A DNA stretch of 64,000 nucleotides from Nostoc sp. NMS9 (GCF_017114995.1 NZ_JABXKL010000019.1:186001-250000); one strand, 5' to 3'; counted from the first letter of the stretch, positions 18,975 to 29,195 are shown. The notes: generated from the sequence alone by a model not told the origin. Made by a program: numbers and translations.

Positions 18975-19402
18975 ACTATTATCCGTTGAGCAGAATTTAT
19001 CCTGAAGTAACTTGCTGCCATTACATCAAATAGTTCTGAATCTTGAGAAAAGATATTATTTTACTGATAAAATCTGCCGAATGTGGTAAGCAAAGCAGAC
19101 TATTTATCTAAAATTCTATGCCTTAAGGATGGCTTAAGGAGGAAATTAAAAGGCTAGATAAATCAAAAGCTTTAGTTTTAGTCTTGATCCCTAATAAGTT
19201 TTAGACAATATCTGTATGTAACCGCTTTAACGATTATTTAAATATATAACAAGATTATAAAAATATCCTGAAGTTTATTTTTTCCTTGGGATCGCTGAAA
19301 CCTATAGAAAATAATGACTTTTTGGCTTTTCTCCGTCTTTATATATAGAAGCAGAATATAAAGATGAAATTCAGCCAGAAACGACACTAAAGATGAATCC
19401 GA

Positions 19403-19717
19403 ATGAAACCCATTAAAGTTTTAGCATCTGCCTGTAGATATTGTCGTCATTACCAGCCAGAAGGTCGCCGTGGTGGAACGTGCCAGCAATTGGGCGCACC
19501 AGTTCAAGCGACTTGGAAAGCTTGCTCTTTGGCACTTCCACCTTTTGCACCTTCTTGGGAAACCTTGGAAGATGCTTGGGGTTTACCAGATGCAGCTCCA
19601 GTTTTAACATCTTGTCAATCTTTAGCCTCAGATTTAGACAATGCTGCTCTTGCCCCTATAGAAGAAATAACGGCCTCTATATCTGAACAGGTAAAAACTA
19701 AAGCAGTGGTCATTTAG
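19403..19717 (+). CDS. Hypothetical cyanobacterial cysteine-containing protein
   Basis: Open frame with CRYCRHYQPEGRRGGTCQQLGAPVQATWKACSLALPPFAPSWE. Confidence 0.6.
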   Translation: MKPIKVLASACRYCRHYQPEGRRGGTCQQLGAPVQATWKACSLALPPFAPSWETLEDAWGLPDAAPVLTSCQSLASDLDNAALAPIEEITASISEQVKTKAVVI

Positions 19718-19805
19718 TCATCCATTATTACTGGACTGAGTTTGTAGTCTGCTTAAAATAAGATTTGTTTTTAAGATTTTTAGTGCTGTAAAAGTTGATA
19801 TCTAC

Positions 19806-19839
19806 AAAAATCGCCCCCCTTAAATGAGGTGCGATTTTT
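19806..19839. terminator. Bidirectional terminator between convergent genes
   Basis: aaaaatcgccccccttaaatgaggtgcgattttt. Confidence 0.65.
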
Positions 19840-19845
19840 GCAATT

Positions 19846-20679
19846 CTAAGGTAGCCAAGGAAAAGAGCGAAAATCTGGTGGACGCTTTTCAAGAAAGGCT
19901 TGTTTGCCCTCAGATCCTTCTTCTGTCATGTAATAAAGTAGGGTGGCATTGCCAGCGAGTTCTTGTAAACCAGCTTGTCCATCACAATCAGCGTTAAAGG
20001 CGGCTTTAAGACATCGAATTGCGATCGGACTTTTTTCTAAAATCTCTTGCGCCCATTGAATCCCTTCAGTTTCTAGTTCTTCGACTGGGACGACGCAATT
20101 AATTAAACCCATTTCTAGCGCTTGTTGTGCATCATATTGGCGGCATAAAAACCAAATTTCTCTAGCTTTTTTTTGTCCCACGATGCGGGCGAGATAGCTG
20201 GCTCCAAAACCACCGTCAAAACTGCCGACTTTCGGGCCAGTCTGTCCGAAAATGGCATTATCGGCAGCGATGGTAAGGTCGCAAATTAAGTGTAAAACGT
20301 GTCCACCACCGATCGCATATCCAGCTACTAGAGCAATCACCACTTTCGGCATGGAACGAATCAAACGCTGTAAGTCCAGCACATTCAAGCGAGGGATGCC
20401 AGTATCATCCACATAACCTGCATGTCCGCGCACACTTTGATCGCCACCAGAACAGAAGGCATATTTGCCATCAGTGTGTGGGCCATAACCAGTAAATAGG
20501 ACAACACCAATAGTAGTATCTTCACGAGCATTACAGAAAGCATCGTACAGTTCAAAGACGGTTTCAGGACGGAAAGCATTGCGTTTATGGGGACGGTTGA
20601 TGGTGATTTTCGCAATGCCATCAGTTTTTTGATACAGAATATCTTCGTAGGTTTTGGCAGTTTGCCAGTTAATTTGCAT
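19846..20679 (-). CDS. menB: 1,4-dihydroxy-2-naphthoyl-CoA synthase
   Basis: [81 protein letters not shown]. Confidence 0.96.
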   Translation of the reverse strand: MQINWQTAKTYEDILYQKTDGIAKITINRPHKRNAFRPETVFELYDAFCNAREDTTIGVVLFTGYGPHTDGKYAFCSGGDQSVRGHAGYVDDTGIPRLNVLDLQRLIRSMPKVVIALVAGYAIGGGHVLHLICDLTIAADNAIFGQTGPKVGSFDGGFGASYLARIVGQKKAREIWFLCRQYDAQQALEMGLINCVVPVEELETEGIQWAQEILEKSPIAIRCLKAAFNADCDGQAGLQELAGNATLLYYMTEEGSEGKQAFLEKRPPDFRSFPWLP

Positions 20680-20820
20680 TGGTATGGAGTGCGCTGTTGT
20701 GCTTGAGAATTTTATCGCGGACGTAGGGACATGCGATACCTGCGGTGGGCTACGCCTACGCTAAAATTGGTATCTCAAGCCTTTACGATCTGGTAATTGT
20801 CTGGGTGTTGAGGAATAAAA

Positions 20821-21693
20821 ATGCGACGTGACACCATCTTCTACAAATTATTTAAGCAATTTCCCGGTTTGCTGTTTGAATTAGTAGATGAACCACCTCC
20901 AGAAGCGGAAAACTACCAGTTTGAATCGGTTGAAGTGAAAGAAACCGCGTTTCGGATTGATGGAGTGTTTTTACCTCCCGCTAATGCAGTTTCCAAAACC
21001 GTCTTTTTTGCAGAAGTGCAGTTTCAGAAGGACGAAGACTTATATCACCGGTTCTTTAGTGAGTTGTTTTTGTTTCTCTACCGCCACTCTATCCGTTACG
21101 ATGACTGGTTTGGAGTCATAATTTTTGGTTCTCGCAGCCTGGAACCTTCTAACTCAAGGATTCACCGCGCTTTGTTGGAAAGCAGTCAAATCAGGCGGGT
21201 TTATCTGGATGAGTTGGGGGATTTGCGAGAACAACCTTTAGGATTAGGTTTGATGTTGCTGACAAATGTTACTTCTGAAACTGAAGCAGTGGAAGGGGCG
21301 CGGTTTTTACTGGAGCAAGCACGGCAACAATCGGAGCAAGCGATAATTGATTTAGTGACGACGATTATCGTCTACAAGTTTTCTAACCTTAGTCGAGAGG
21401 AGATTGCAGCGATGTTGGGACTGAATTTGGAAGAACCACGGGCGATTCTGGAAGCAAAGGAGGAAGGAAAGGTTGAAGGACGAGAGGAAGGAAAAGTCGA
21501 AGGAAAGGTTGAAGGAGAAAGAACGATCATTTTACGACTATTAAATCGGCGTGTGGGTAATATTCCTGATACGCTTCTGTCTCAGATTCAACAGTTATCG
21601 GTGGAACAGTTGGAAGCTTTGGGTGATGCTTTGTTGGATTTCTCTACTCTTGCTGATTTGGAAGGGTGCTTACAAGGTGAAATAAGCGGGTAA
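20821..21693 (+). CDS. Rpn/DUF2887-type putative nuclease with DUF4351-like C-terminus
   Basis: MRRDTIFYKLFKQFPGLLFELVDEPP..FRIDGVFLPP..FAEVQFQKDEDLYHRFFSELFLFLYR; EGxxEG repeats; RLLNRRVGNIPDTLLSQIQQLSVEQLEALGDALLDF. Confidence 0.85.
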   Translation: MRRDTIFYKLFKQFPGLLFELVDEPPPEAENYQFESVEVKETAFRIDGVFLPPANAVSKTVFFAEVQFQKDEDLYHRFFSELFLFLYRHSIRYDDWFGVIIFGSRSLEPSNSRIHRALLESSQIRRVYLDELGDLREQPLGLGLMLLTNVTSETEAVEGARFLLEQARQQSEQAIIDLVTTIIVYKFSNLSREEIAAMLGLNLEEPRAILEAKEEGKVEGREEGKVEGKVEGERTIILRLLNRRVGNIPDTLLSQIQQLSVEQLEALGDALLDFSTLADLEGCLQGEISG

Positions 21694-21734
21694 GTTTCAC
21701 CCAGAGAGGCAGAGAAGAAGAGCGATCCCTAAAA

Positions 21735-22046
21735 TTGGTATCTCAAATTGATTTAGTGACGACGATTATTGTCTACAAGTTTTCTAACCTTAGTCGAGAG
21801 GAGATTCAAGCTATGTTGGGACTGAATTTGGAAGAACCACGGGCTATTCGAGAAGCGAAGGAAGAAGGAGAAAGAAAGGTCGTTTTACGACAGTTAAACC
21901 GACTTGTGGGTGCAATTCCTGATGCGCTTCTGTCTCAGATTCAAGGCTTATCGGTGGAACAGTTAGAAGCTTTAGGTGATGCTTTGTTGGATTTCTCTAC
22001 TCTTGCTGATTTGGAAGGGTGGTTACAAGGTCAACTAAGCGGGTAA
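21735..22046 (+). pseudogene. Duplicated C-terminal part of the upstream DUF2887/DUF4351 gene
   Basis: IDLVTTIIVYKFSNLSREEI..AMLGLNLEEPRAI..LNRLVGAIPDALLSQIQGLSVEQLEALGDALLDFSTLADLEGWLQG nearly repeats 21348-21693; nuclease half absent. Confidence 0.75.
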
Positions 22047-22334
22047 GTTTTACCCAGATACGTAGAGGAAGAGGTTGATCGCACTCCGTAAAATAATTAT
22101 GGCTACAAATAAAGTTTCCCGAACTGAAGAAGCATTTGTAGACACGCGGGTATATCAGAAGTGGTGAAAGAAAAAGTGCGATCGCTCGTCCTCCGACTGT
22201 TAAAACGACTATTTGGTGAAATTGCTGAGGAACGTTGGAAGCGTTAGCTTTGGCGTTGTTGGAATTGAGATTGCGATCGCTTTTAACCTTCTAATTGATC
22301 TTGTAAGTTTAATAACCGAACTTTGAACCTAATT

Positions 22335-23468
22335 CTAAAACAGATTTAACTGCTGGATAGACATATCTAGCTCTAGCTGTTGAATTGCAGTTTCTTCTAA
22401 TAACTTTCCTTTCTGCTTCCCTTCATTTGCCTTTATTGGTATTGTGACTGTCTCTTTATTGTTTTTTTCTAGTATCCCCGTAAATAATAACCACCCTAGC
22501 ATTCTGCTGACATAATCTCCAGCTGACTTCGTAGCAATTGAATCAGGATATATATCAAATAGTAGTGGTAAATAATTTTTAAACCGCTTACTTTTATATT
22601 TATCTTCAGGATATACTTCCTTTATTAAAGTCTTTAGATATTCTCTACTAAAAGCCTCATTTGGTTTAAATTTTTTATAAAGTTTTTGTACTACAATGTG
22701 TTGATTGAGAAATTTAGCCAAATAATTAGCTATAATCATGTTTTCTGAATTTGCTAAATTTTGTAGTATGCTAACTTTTCCATCTTTAACTGTCACCATT
22801 TTAAAAAATTGCAAATCTGACAGTATATTAATAATTTTGCTTTCAGAATATTTATATTTTTTTTCAAACTTTCTGTAAATTATATCTTGGCAACCTTCTT
22901 TTTTTAAAAGTTCAAAAAACTCAATAACTACAGTAATTGAGTTTCTAATTCTATATTCCATAATACCTACAATCTCCAAAGGATGGAACGAAGGTGTATC
23001 TAAATTCGATAAATATTGACTTTCTAAATAATTAACTCTTAATGGAAAATGTAGACATTTATCCAACTGTAAGCGTGTTGGTAAATTCTCTAATAACCAG
23101 ATAGGAAAGTCTATACCATGAAAATTTTGGTGGTTGCGTGTGAGGACTGCACTACACCTCATAGATGTTGCACAGGCAATCTCTAACGCAGATTCAAAGT
23201 CTATCAAATTGAATGAGTTTGCCTGCTCACTTAATTCATAGTTTATAGCGCAGACTGTGATTTTTTTATATATGGCAGATATCAATTTTTTAGCTATCTC
23301 TGGGGAATATATATTCTCTGCTAAGGAAATAATTTTATCAAGCCCAGATTGTGTGATAAAAAATTGACATTGTTGATTTTCGATAATATTTCCTAACTCT
23401 TCTACTTCTTCTCGTTGTAGTAGTAAATAATCTATTACCAAGTCAGCATCAAGTATCACCTTCATCAT
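22335..23468 (-). CDS. PIN-domain protein with large uncharacterised C-terminal region
   Basis: PIN-like N-terminus (KVILDADLVIDYLLLQREEVEELGNII..NLIDFESALEIACATSMRCSAVLTRNHQNFHGI) followed by about 230 aa with helical/winged-helix-like character. Confidence 0.65.
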   Translation of the reverse strand: MMKVILDADLVIDYLLLQREEVEELGNIIENQQCQFFITQSGLDKIISLAENIYSPEIAKKLISAIYKKITVCAINYELSEQANSFNLIDFESALEIACATSMRCSAVLTRNHQNFHGIDFPIWLLENLPTRLQLDKCLHFPLRVNYLESQYLSNLDTPSFHPLEIVGIMEYRIRNSITVVIEFFELLKKEGCQDIIYRKFEKKYKYSESKIINILSDLQFFKMVTVKDGKVSILQNLANSENMIIANYLAKFLNQHIVVQKLYKKFKPNEAFSREYLKTLIKEVYPEDKYKSKRFKNYLPLLFDIYPDSIATKSAGDYVSRMLGWLLFTGILEKNNKETVTIPIKANEGKQKGKLLEETAIQQLELDMSIQQLNLF

Positions 23469-23797
23469 TAGTGCGCCCTCGACTCCAAAGATTGGTCACG
23501 ATTTTGTTGGTTTACTGAGACTGATTTAGGAGGATTTAAGCGGGCACGTATTTCTGCCAAAGAATCTGTTTTTACTGGTTTGGTATCTGCAACATACTCA
23601 ATAAGCTCCTCTGGTGTACAAGCAAAAATTTTGCACAGTTTGACTACTCTATCAATCCATTCCACGCTACTCCTGCCTGTTTCCCAATTGGCGACCGTAT
23701 TCTCAGTAATCTCTAAAAGGTCAGCTAGTTGGCGCTGGGTTAAGTTTTCTTTCTCACGAAGTATAGCTAGTCGTGAGACTGCTTTCATGTGTTCCAT
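23468..23797 (-). CDS. XRE-family HTH transcriptional regulator
   Basis: LAILREKENLTQRQLADLLEITENTVANWETGRSSVEWIDRVVKLCKIFACTPEEL; abuts the PIN gene start. Confidence 0.88.
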   Translation of the reverse strand: MEHMKAVSRLAILREKENLTQRQLADLLEITENTVANWETGRSSVEWIDRVVKLCKIFACTPEELIEYVADTKPVKTDSLAEIRARLNPPKSVSVNQQNRDQSLESRAH

Positions 23798-23839
23798 ACA
23801 CTTACTTATTGTGCTTACAACTCTTATTTTAGCACTTTT

Positions 23840-23932
23840 CCCTAAAAAAGCTTAGGCAATACTTGTTAACCTGTCCGTTTTAGGCTAAATTATATTCATG
23901 CCTAAAAAAATAAGCCTAAAAAGCTTTAGGTT
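23840..23932. promoter_or_regulatory. Cluster of CCTAAAAA/TTTTTAGG operator-like motifs in divergent intergenic region
   Basis: cctaaaaaagcttagg (23841-23856), gttttaggctaaa (23877-23889), gcctaaaaa (23900-23908), cctaaaaagctttagg (23915-23930). Confidence 0.55.
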
Positions 23933-23968
23933 ATTTTAACTAAGTATTAGCAAAATTAGGAGTAAACT

Positions 23969-24244
23969 ATGTCTAGCTATGACAAGATGCAATGGTCAAC
24001 CTATCAAGAACATCACTATCAAGCTCGATTGAGCTACGTTTTATCTTGTGTAGCGATTGCTGCTTCCATTAGCATGAGTTTATTAGCTGGTTTTCTCATG
24101 CTGTCAGGCAACGCTACTCAAGCTAATGTTACAGCAGTAACTGGACTTTTCTCTACTGGACTATATATTCCTCTATCAAGGGATGCAAATAGAAAGATCG
24201 AACGGTTGACAAAACTTACGAAGGATTACAGGTCACTTCGCTAA
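23969..24244 (+). CDS. Two-TM small membrane protein, possibly the cyanobacterial TRADD-N-associated TM type
   Basis: YQEHHYQARLSYVLSCVAIAASISMSLLAGFLMLSG..VTAVTGLFSTGLYIPLSRDANRKIERLTKLTKDYRSLR: amphipathic N-terminus, two TM helices, basic coiled C-terminus. Confidence 0.5.
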   Translation: MSSYDKMQWSTYQEHHYQARLSYVLSCVAIAASISMSLLAGFLMLSGNATQANVTAVTGLFSTGLYIPLSRDANRKIERLTKLTKDYRSLR

Positions 24245-25976
24245 ATTTACGCAAATTATCCTGTCGCCACTTGGCATCTTTTTTGCGATTTGTCTGCAAT
24301 TCCAAAACCCGAATTCCTGTATTTGGTAATGGGTTTAATCTTTGCTGCAATTGCTGCCAAGAAGTGATTAATTCATGCTGCACATTATAAGTAGCGCACA
24401 ACTGTGCAAAATTAATATCCTGGGGAGTGCCAAAAAACTCTTCAAATGGTGGGTCAAATTTGGCAATGGGTAACATTTCAAAAATACCACCGCCATTGTT
24501 GTTGATTAACAAAATTGTGAGATGTCCGACAAACTTATTGCGGATTAAAAAACCATTGGTGTCATGCAACAGAGCTAAATCTCCCGTTAACATCACACTA
24601 CTTTGCTGGCGATGGGCAATTCCTAAAGCTGTGGACAATGTGCCATCAATACCATTTGCACCCCGGTTAAAATACGATCGCACTTCTAAATTATTCGGTT
24701 TCCAGAAATATTCCACATCCCGCACAGGCATACTATTGGCAATAAACAGAGGCGTTCCAGCTGGTAAAATCTGAGAAATTAACCAAGCTGCTTTACTCTC
24801 AATGACTTCATCTATTTTCCCCATCGTCTGGTCAACAACTAACCTGACTTTAGCTTCCGCATCACACCATTGCTGCAAATAGTCTGAGGAGAAAGATAAA
24901 TTTATCTCCTCTGCTTTTATATCTTCTACAGATATCCGTAAATGCGTTGTCCTCCCGTGCAAAGGGTCGAGGTTTTGATCGCTCTTGTCGATTACCCAGC
25001 GTCGCGGTTGGGTTGCATTTATCCAGGTACGCAGTTCTTTACTCGTAGGCATTTCTCCCACCTGAATCACCATTTCGGGCGCTAGCTGCTTTGCTAGTTG
25101 CTGATTTCGCAAAATCAGGTCATAAGTGGAAATCAAATAAGGGTTGAGTTCGGCATAATTTCTCACTGGGGAAAGTCCCTCAGCTAGCACAGGCCATTTG
25201 AGAGTTTGGGAAAGTTGCGCGATCGCTCTACAATACTCTTCTGGTTGCGATGGTTGGGCAACACCTGCAATAATGATGCCGCGATCGCATTCTTTCCATT
25301 CTTTGGGCATGGGGCATGGGGCATGGGGCATGGGGCATGAGTTTGTTATTGCTGCGAAAAAGTCTTCTGGGTGAAACTGTGATTGCAAATAGCTCAAATC
25401 AGTTCCATCAGGCAGAGGCGCTAAGGGATCGCGAAAGGGAATATTCAAATGTACTGGCCCCTTTGTAGGAGTTTGCGCCCTTTCCCAGCTATGAATTACC
25501 GTTTGTCGCAGATAAGCTAGCATTCCCAGATCGGCGGAGGGTAAGGCTAACTCTGTTTGCCAATTTGGGTAGTTTCCATATAATCTCAATTGATCTACAG
25601 TTTGCCCAGAGTGACAATCTCGCAATTCTGGAGGTCTATCGGTGGTTAATATCAACAGTGGTACGCGACTATATGAGGCTTCAATGACTGCTGAATAAAA
25701 ATTTGCCCCTGCTGTACCAGAAGTACAAACTAGTACCACCGGGCGTCTGGTTGCTTTAGCTTGTCCCAAGGCAAAAAAGGCGGCGGAACGTTCATCGAGA
25801 ATGGAAATCGCTTCAATCTCAGGTGCTTGTTGAGCAAAAGCGATCGCTAGGGGTGTAGAGCGCGATCCAGGACAAATGATGGCACAAGTCAATCCCAACC
25901 GCTTTAGCGTCTCTGTTAAAATGTAAGCCCAAAGTTGATTAACATTCCTATAAGCGATCGGCATTAAATCAAACAT
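24216..25976 (-). CDS. menD: 2-succinyl-5-enolpyruvyl-6-hydroxy-3-cyclohexene-1-carboxylate synthase
   Basis: TCAIICPGSRSTPLAIAFA, DERSAAFFALGQAKAT, LLTTDRPPELRDCHSGQTVDQ, NRGANGIDGTLSTALGIA, LINNNGGGIFEMLP. Confidence 0.96.
   Translation of the reverse strand: MFDLMPIAYRNVNQLWAYILTETLKRLGLTCAIICPGSRSTPLAIAFAQQAPEIEAISILDERSAAFFALGQAKATRRPVVLVCTSGTAGANFYSAVIEASYSRVPLLILTTDRPPELRDCHSGQTVDQLRLYGNYPNWQTELALPSADLGMLAYLRQTVIHSWERAQTPTKGPVHLNIPFRDPLAPLPDGTDLSYLQSQFHPEDFFAAITNSCPMPHAPCPMPKEWKECDRGIIIAGVAQPSQPEEYCRAIAQLSQTLKWPVLAEGLSPVRNYAELNPYLISTYDLILRNQQLAKQLAPEMVIQVGEMPTSKELRTWINATQPRRWVIDKSDQNLDPLHGRTTHLRISVEDIKAEEINLSFSSDYLQQWCDAEAKVRLVVDQTMGKIDEVIESKAAWLISQILPAGTPLFIANSMPVRDVEYFWKPNNLEVRSYFNRGANGIDGTLSTALGIAHRQQSSVMLTGDLALLHDTNGFLIRNKFVGHLTILLINNNGGGIFEMLPIAKFDPPFEEFFGTPQDINFAQLCATYNVQHELITSWQQLQQRLNPLPNTGIRVLELQTNRKKDAKWRQDNLRKFSEVTCNPS
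25306..25340. repeat. STRR (gggcatg)n inside the menD CDS
   Basis: gggcatggggcatggggcatggggcatggggcatga encodes SCPMPHAPCPMPK on the minus strand. Confidence 0.92.
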
Positions 25977-26143
25977 AGCTATAAAACAATCTTAAATTTT
26001 AGATTTTGTCTAGGGAAATTCAATTTAAAATCCATCAATACGGTGATGGAATCCAACACCGCCACGCGAGTTTCTAGGAAAGAAAATCTCCAAGCAAACT
26101 TGCTTCACTTTCTACAAAATGCACAATTTGCTCTCAAATTTTT

Positions 26144-26512
26144 ATGGACTGCATTCATTTAACGGGAATTCGCGGCTATGGCTACACTGGGTATCTACCA
26201 GAAGAACAGGTGCTAGGGCAATGGTTTGAGGTGGATGTGAGGTTATGGTTGGATATCTCCACAGCGGCCAAGACTGACGCGATCGAAGACACTTTAGATT
26301 ATCGCAGCGTCATTAGCTTGATACAACATCTGATCAAAACGTCTAAATTTGCTTTGGTGGAGAAATTGGTAGCAACGATCGCAGATTCTCTCCTCCAAGA
26401 GTGCGATCGTGTAACAAAAGTCCAAGTCACTCTCAGCAAACCTGCTGCACCTATTCCAGACTTTGGTGGCAAAATTAGCATTGAACTGACTAAAATCAAG
26501 TCCAATATTTAA
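26144..26512 (+). CDS. folB: Dihydroneopterin aldolase
   Basis: LTGIRGYGYTGYLPEEQVLGQWFEVDVRL..DTLDYRSVISLIQ..LVEKLVATIADSLL..VTLSKPAAPIPDFGGKISIEL. Confidence 0.92.
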   Translation: MDCIHLTGIRGYGYTGYLPEEQVLGQWFEVDVRLWLDISTAAKTDAIEDTLDYRSVISLIQHLIKTSKFALVEKLVATIADSLLQECDRVTKVQVTLSKPAAPIPDFGGKISIELTKIKSNI

Positions 26513-27481
26513 TTCACAAAATGTGTTTTTTTTCAATATCTATCAGCTAGCAAAGAACAGGGGGTTTACGTGGAGCTTGGAAGTGTCTCACAATGAGAAT
26601 CTTTCCTGCCATTGTCCTTAGCACCTGCTAACTATCAAAAAGCTAAAAAATAGTGCGATCTGCTGATGAGCATTTAACTTGCATATTTTCAGAGGACAGG
26701 AATTGTGATTAAGTATTAACCAGAAGCTATAGGGCTAGTATTTGATTTGTAAAATATGCGTAGTGGCATGGCAAGGTTAAAATAGTGCATTAAAAATGTA
26801 TCAATTATTGAGATTTGAGAAACATAACTAGTTTTTCTATTGCACACATTTAGGCTTGCCAGGCTATTACAAGACTACTGATATTTTAAAAAAAACACTT
26901 TACGATTTTTATCTGAATATTTCTAAGTAATACGAGTTCACTCATCATTCAAGATTTCAGACATTTTTAGACCGGAATCTAGACCTAATCTGATATAAAA
27001 ACTATTTGTAGGTAAAGCAGCATTAAACTCTTTAATTACAGGTAAAAATTAATTATTAATAATAATTTAGTGAGTGTAGATTATTGTATTACATACAACA
27101 CACTCTAGATTTTTTAACTTATATTAAAGTAATATACTGGAATTTTATAAAATTTTCTTCTTGATTAATTTGTATATAGATATTATACTTAGTGTTTATA
27201 CTTTGCCAATACAAAATTATTGTATACATTTTAAAATCAGTTTTTGAGTGCTTGATAATTACATTCTAATTTGAATTTGATGTTAGTAGCATCATATTAG
27301 CTACATAAATTAATCAAAATTAGCTTTGACAAGCATAGAAATTGTCGTTACTCATTAGTCAGTATTAATATCAAGCAAGAATACAGGGTAGTTAGAAATT
27401 GTTTATGATAAGATAAGCACTTTTAACTTGAGTTGACACTGACAACAAGAATCTGAACCTTAGCAAACAGGTTATCGTAAC

Positions 27482-28765
27482 ATGTTCGCCCGCAAAATCC
27501 TAGTTGTTGAGGATGAAAAAAATATAGCCTCAAATATTAGAAAAAGTTTACAAAAATTAGGTTATTTAGTATCAGAAATAACTGAATCTGGTGAGGAGGC
27601 AATAAAAAAGGTAGCAGAAACTCATCCACATTTAGTATTAATTGATATCTGTCTAGCTGGAGAAATAGACGGTTTCCACGTAGCGGATATTATTCAGAAT
27701 CACTTCCATGTGCCTGTAGTATATCTAACGGAGTGTTCGGAATATAAAGCATTACATAAAAATCAGCTAAGTGAGCCTTTTAGTTACGTAGTCAAACCGT
27801 TTATTGAAAGTGATTTACATTTTATGATTGAAATGACCCTGTACAAACATCAGAGCAAAAAAATATTATACGAAGAAAAACAGAGGTTGATGGCAATTAT
27901 TAATAGTATGGGTTGTGCAGTAATTGTGACGTATGCAAATGGTTGTATTGAAATGATGAATCCCATAGCAGAACTAATCACTGGTTGGAAGCAAAGTGAA
28001 GCGTTCGGGAAAGATTTAATAGAAGTCGTTAACTTAGTCAATAAAGATGTAGGAGAAAAAATTGAAAATTTGGCCACTTATGTAATCGAAACAGGTGAAG
28101 TTTTCAATTTACCAGAAAACTGTACATTGATTACCAAAGATGGCAAAGAAATAGCGATTGGGGATAATGTTGCACCTATTTGCGATCGAGATGGGAATAT
28201 TACTGGCGCAGTTTTAGTTTTTCAAGACATCACCAAACGTAAGCAGACAGAGGTGCAACTGATCCGCAATGCATTTTATGATGGGCTAACAGAATTACCG
28301 AATCGTATTTTATTTTTAGATCGGCTCAGACAAACCATTGAACGTAGCAAACGCAGAAGCGATTATTATTTTGCAGTTTTATTTTTGGATTTAGATGGCT
28401 TCAAAGAGATTAACGATCGCTTTGGGCATGGAATAGGGGATGATTTTTTAGTAGCGATCGCTAGACGTTTAGAGTCATGCTTACGTAGTGGCGATACTGT
28501 AGCACGATTTGGTGGTGATGAGTTTACTGTTCTTTTGGAGGATATTAAAGACATTACCGACGCTACCAACGTTGCCAAACGTATTCAAGATTCCTTAAGA
28601 TTGCCAGTTAACCTGAATGGATATCAATTATCTACTACAGCTAGCATTGGTATTACTTGGAATTTTAGTAATTATGAGGAGCCTGCAAGTTTGCTGCGGG
28701 ATGCTGATATTGCGATGTATCGAGCTAAACGGCAGGGAAAAGCTACTTATGCCATATTTAGTTAA
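27482..28765 (+). CDS. REC-PAS-GGDEF response regulator/diguanylate cyclase
   Basis: ILVVEDEKNIASNIRKSL receiver; PAS segment; ARFGGDEFTVLLED. Confidence 0.93.
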   Translation: MFARKILVVEDEKNIASNIRKSLQKLGYLVSEITESGEEAIKKVAETHPHLVLIDICLAGEIDGFHVADIIQNHFHVPVVYLTECSEYKALHKNQLSEPFSYVVKPFIESDLHFMIEMTLYKHQSKKILYEEKQRLMAIINSMGCAVIVTYANGCIEMMNPIAELITGWKQSEAFGKDLIEVVNLVNKDVGEKIENLATYVIETGEVFNLPENCTLITKDGKEIAIGDNVAPICDRDGNITGAVLVFQDITKRKQTEVQLIRNAFYDGLTELPNRILFLDRLRQTIERSKRRSDYYFAVLFLDLDGFKEINDRFGHGIGDDFLVAIARRLESCLRSGDTVARFGGDEFTVLLEDIKDITDATNVAKRIQDSLRLPVNLNGYQLSTTASIGITWNFSNYEEPASLLRDADIAMYRAKRQGKATYAIFS

Positions 28766-29075
28766 TTAGTAATTTCTGCTGCCACTTCAACCTGATTTCG
28801 ACGTAAGAAAAAGTCTGAAAACTAGATAGAGTAACCTTTGTAGTAATACAGTCCTGTGTGTCTGTATGTCAATAAACTTTGATAAATGAGAATAAGTCTG
28901 GATTTAGGCACAGTTCGTACTTCAAGGAGTATGATGAATTTGTGATAAATTCATTAGTGATGAGTTGGTTGATTTTTAAGGAGATTAATATGACTCAAAT
29001 TATCTTGAAAAGGCTCAATCCCATCATTATAGAAAAATAGCAATCCTATTTGACTTGCTCTCTACCAAGAGGCTC

Positions 29076-29112
29076 AGATCCCCGACTTCTTCAATAACTC
29101 GGGGATCTTTTT
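29076..29112 (+). terminator. Stem-loop plus T-run
   Basis: agatccccgacttcttcaataactcggggatcttttt. Confidence 0.65.
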
Positions 29113-29195
29113 GTTGTTTTGATATGCATGAAATATGCTACTCTAGCCGCTACTAAGATATATCATGCACAACCAAGAAGCCCGATAATTCTGTC

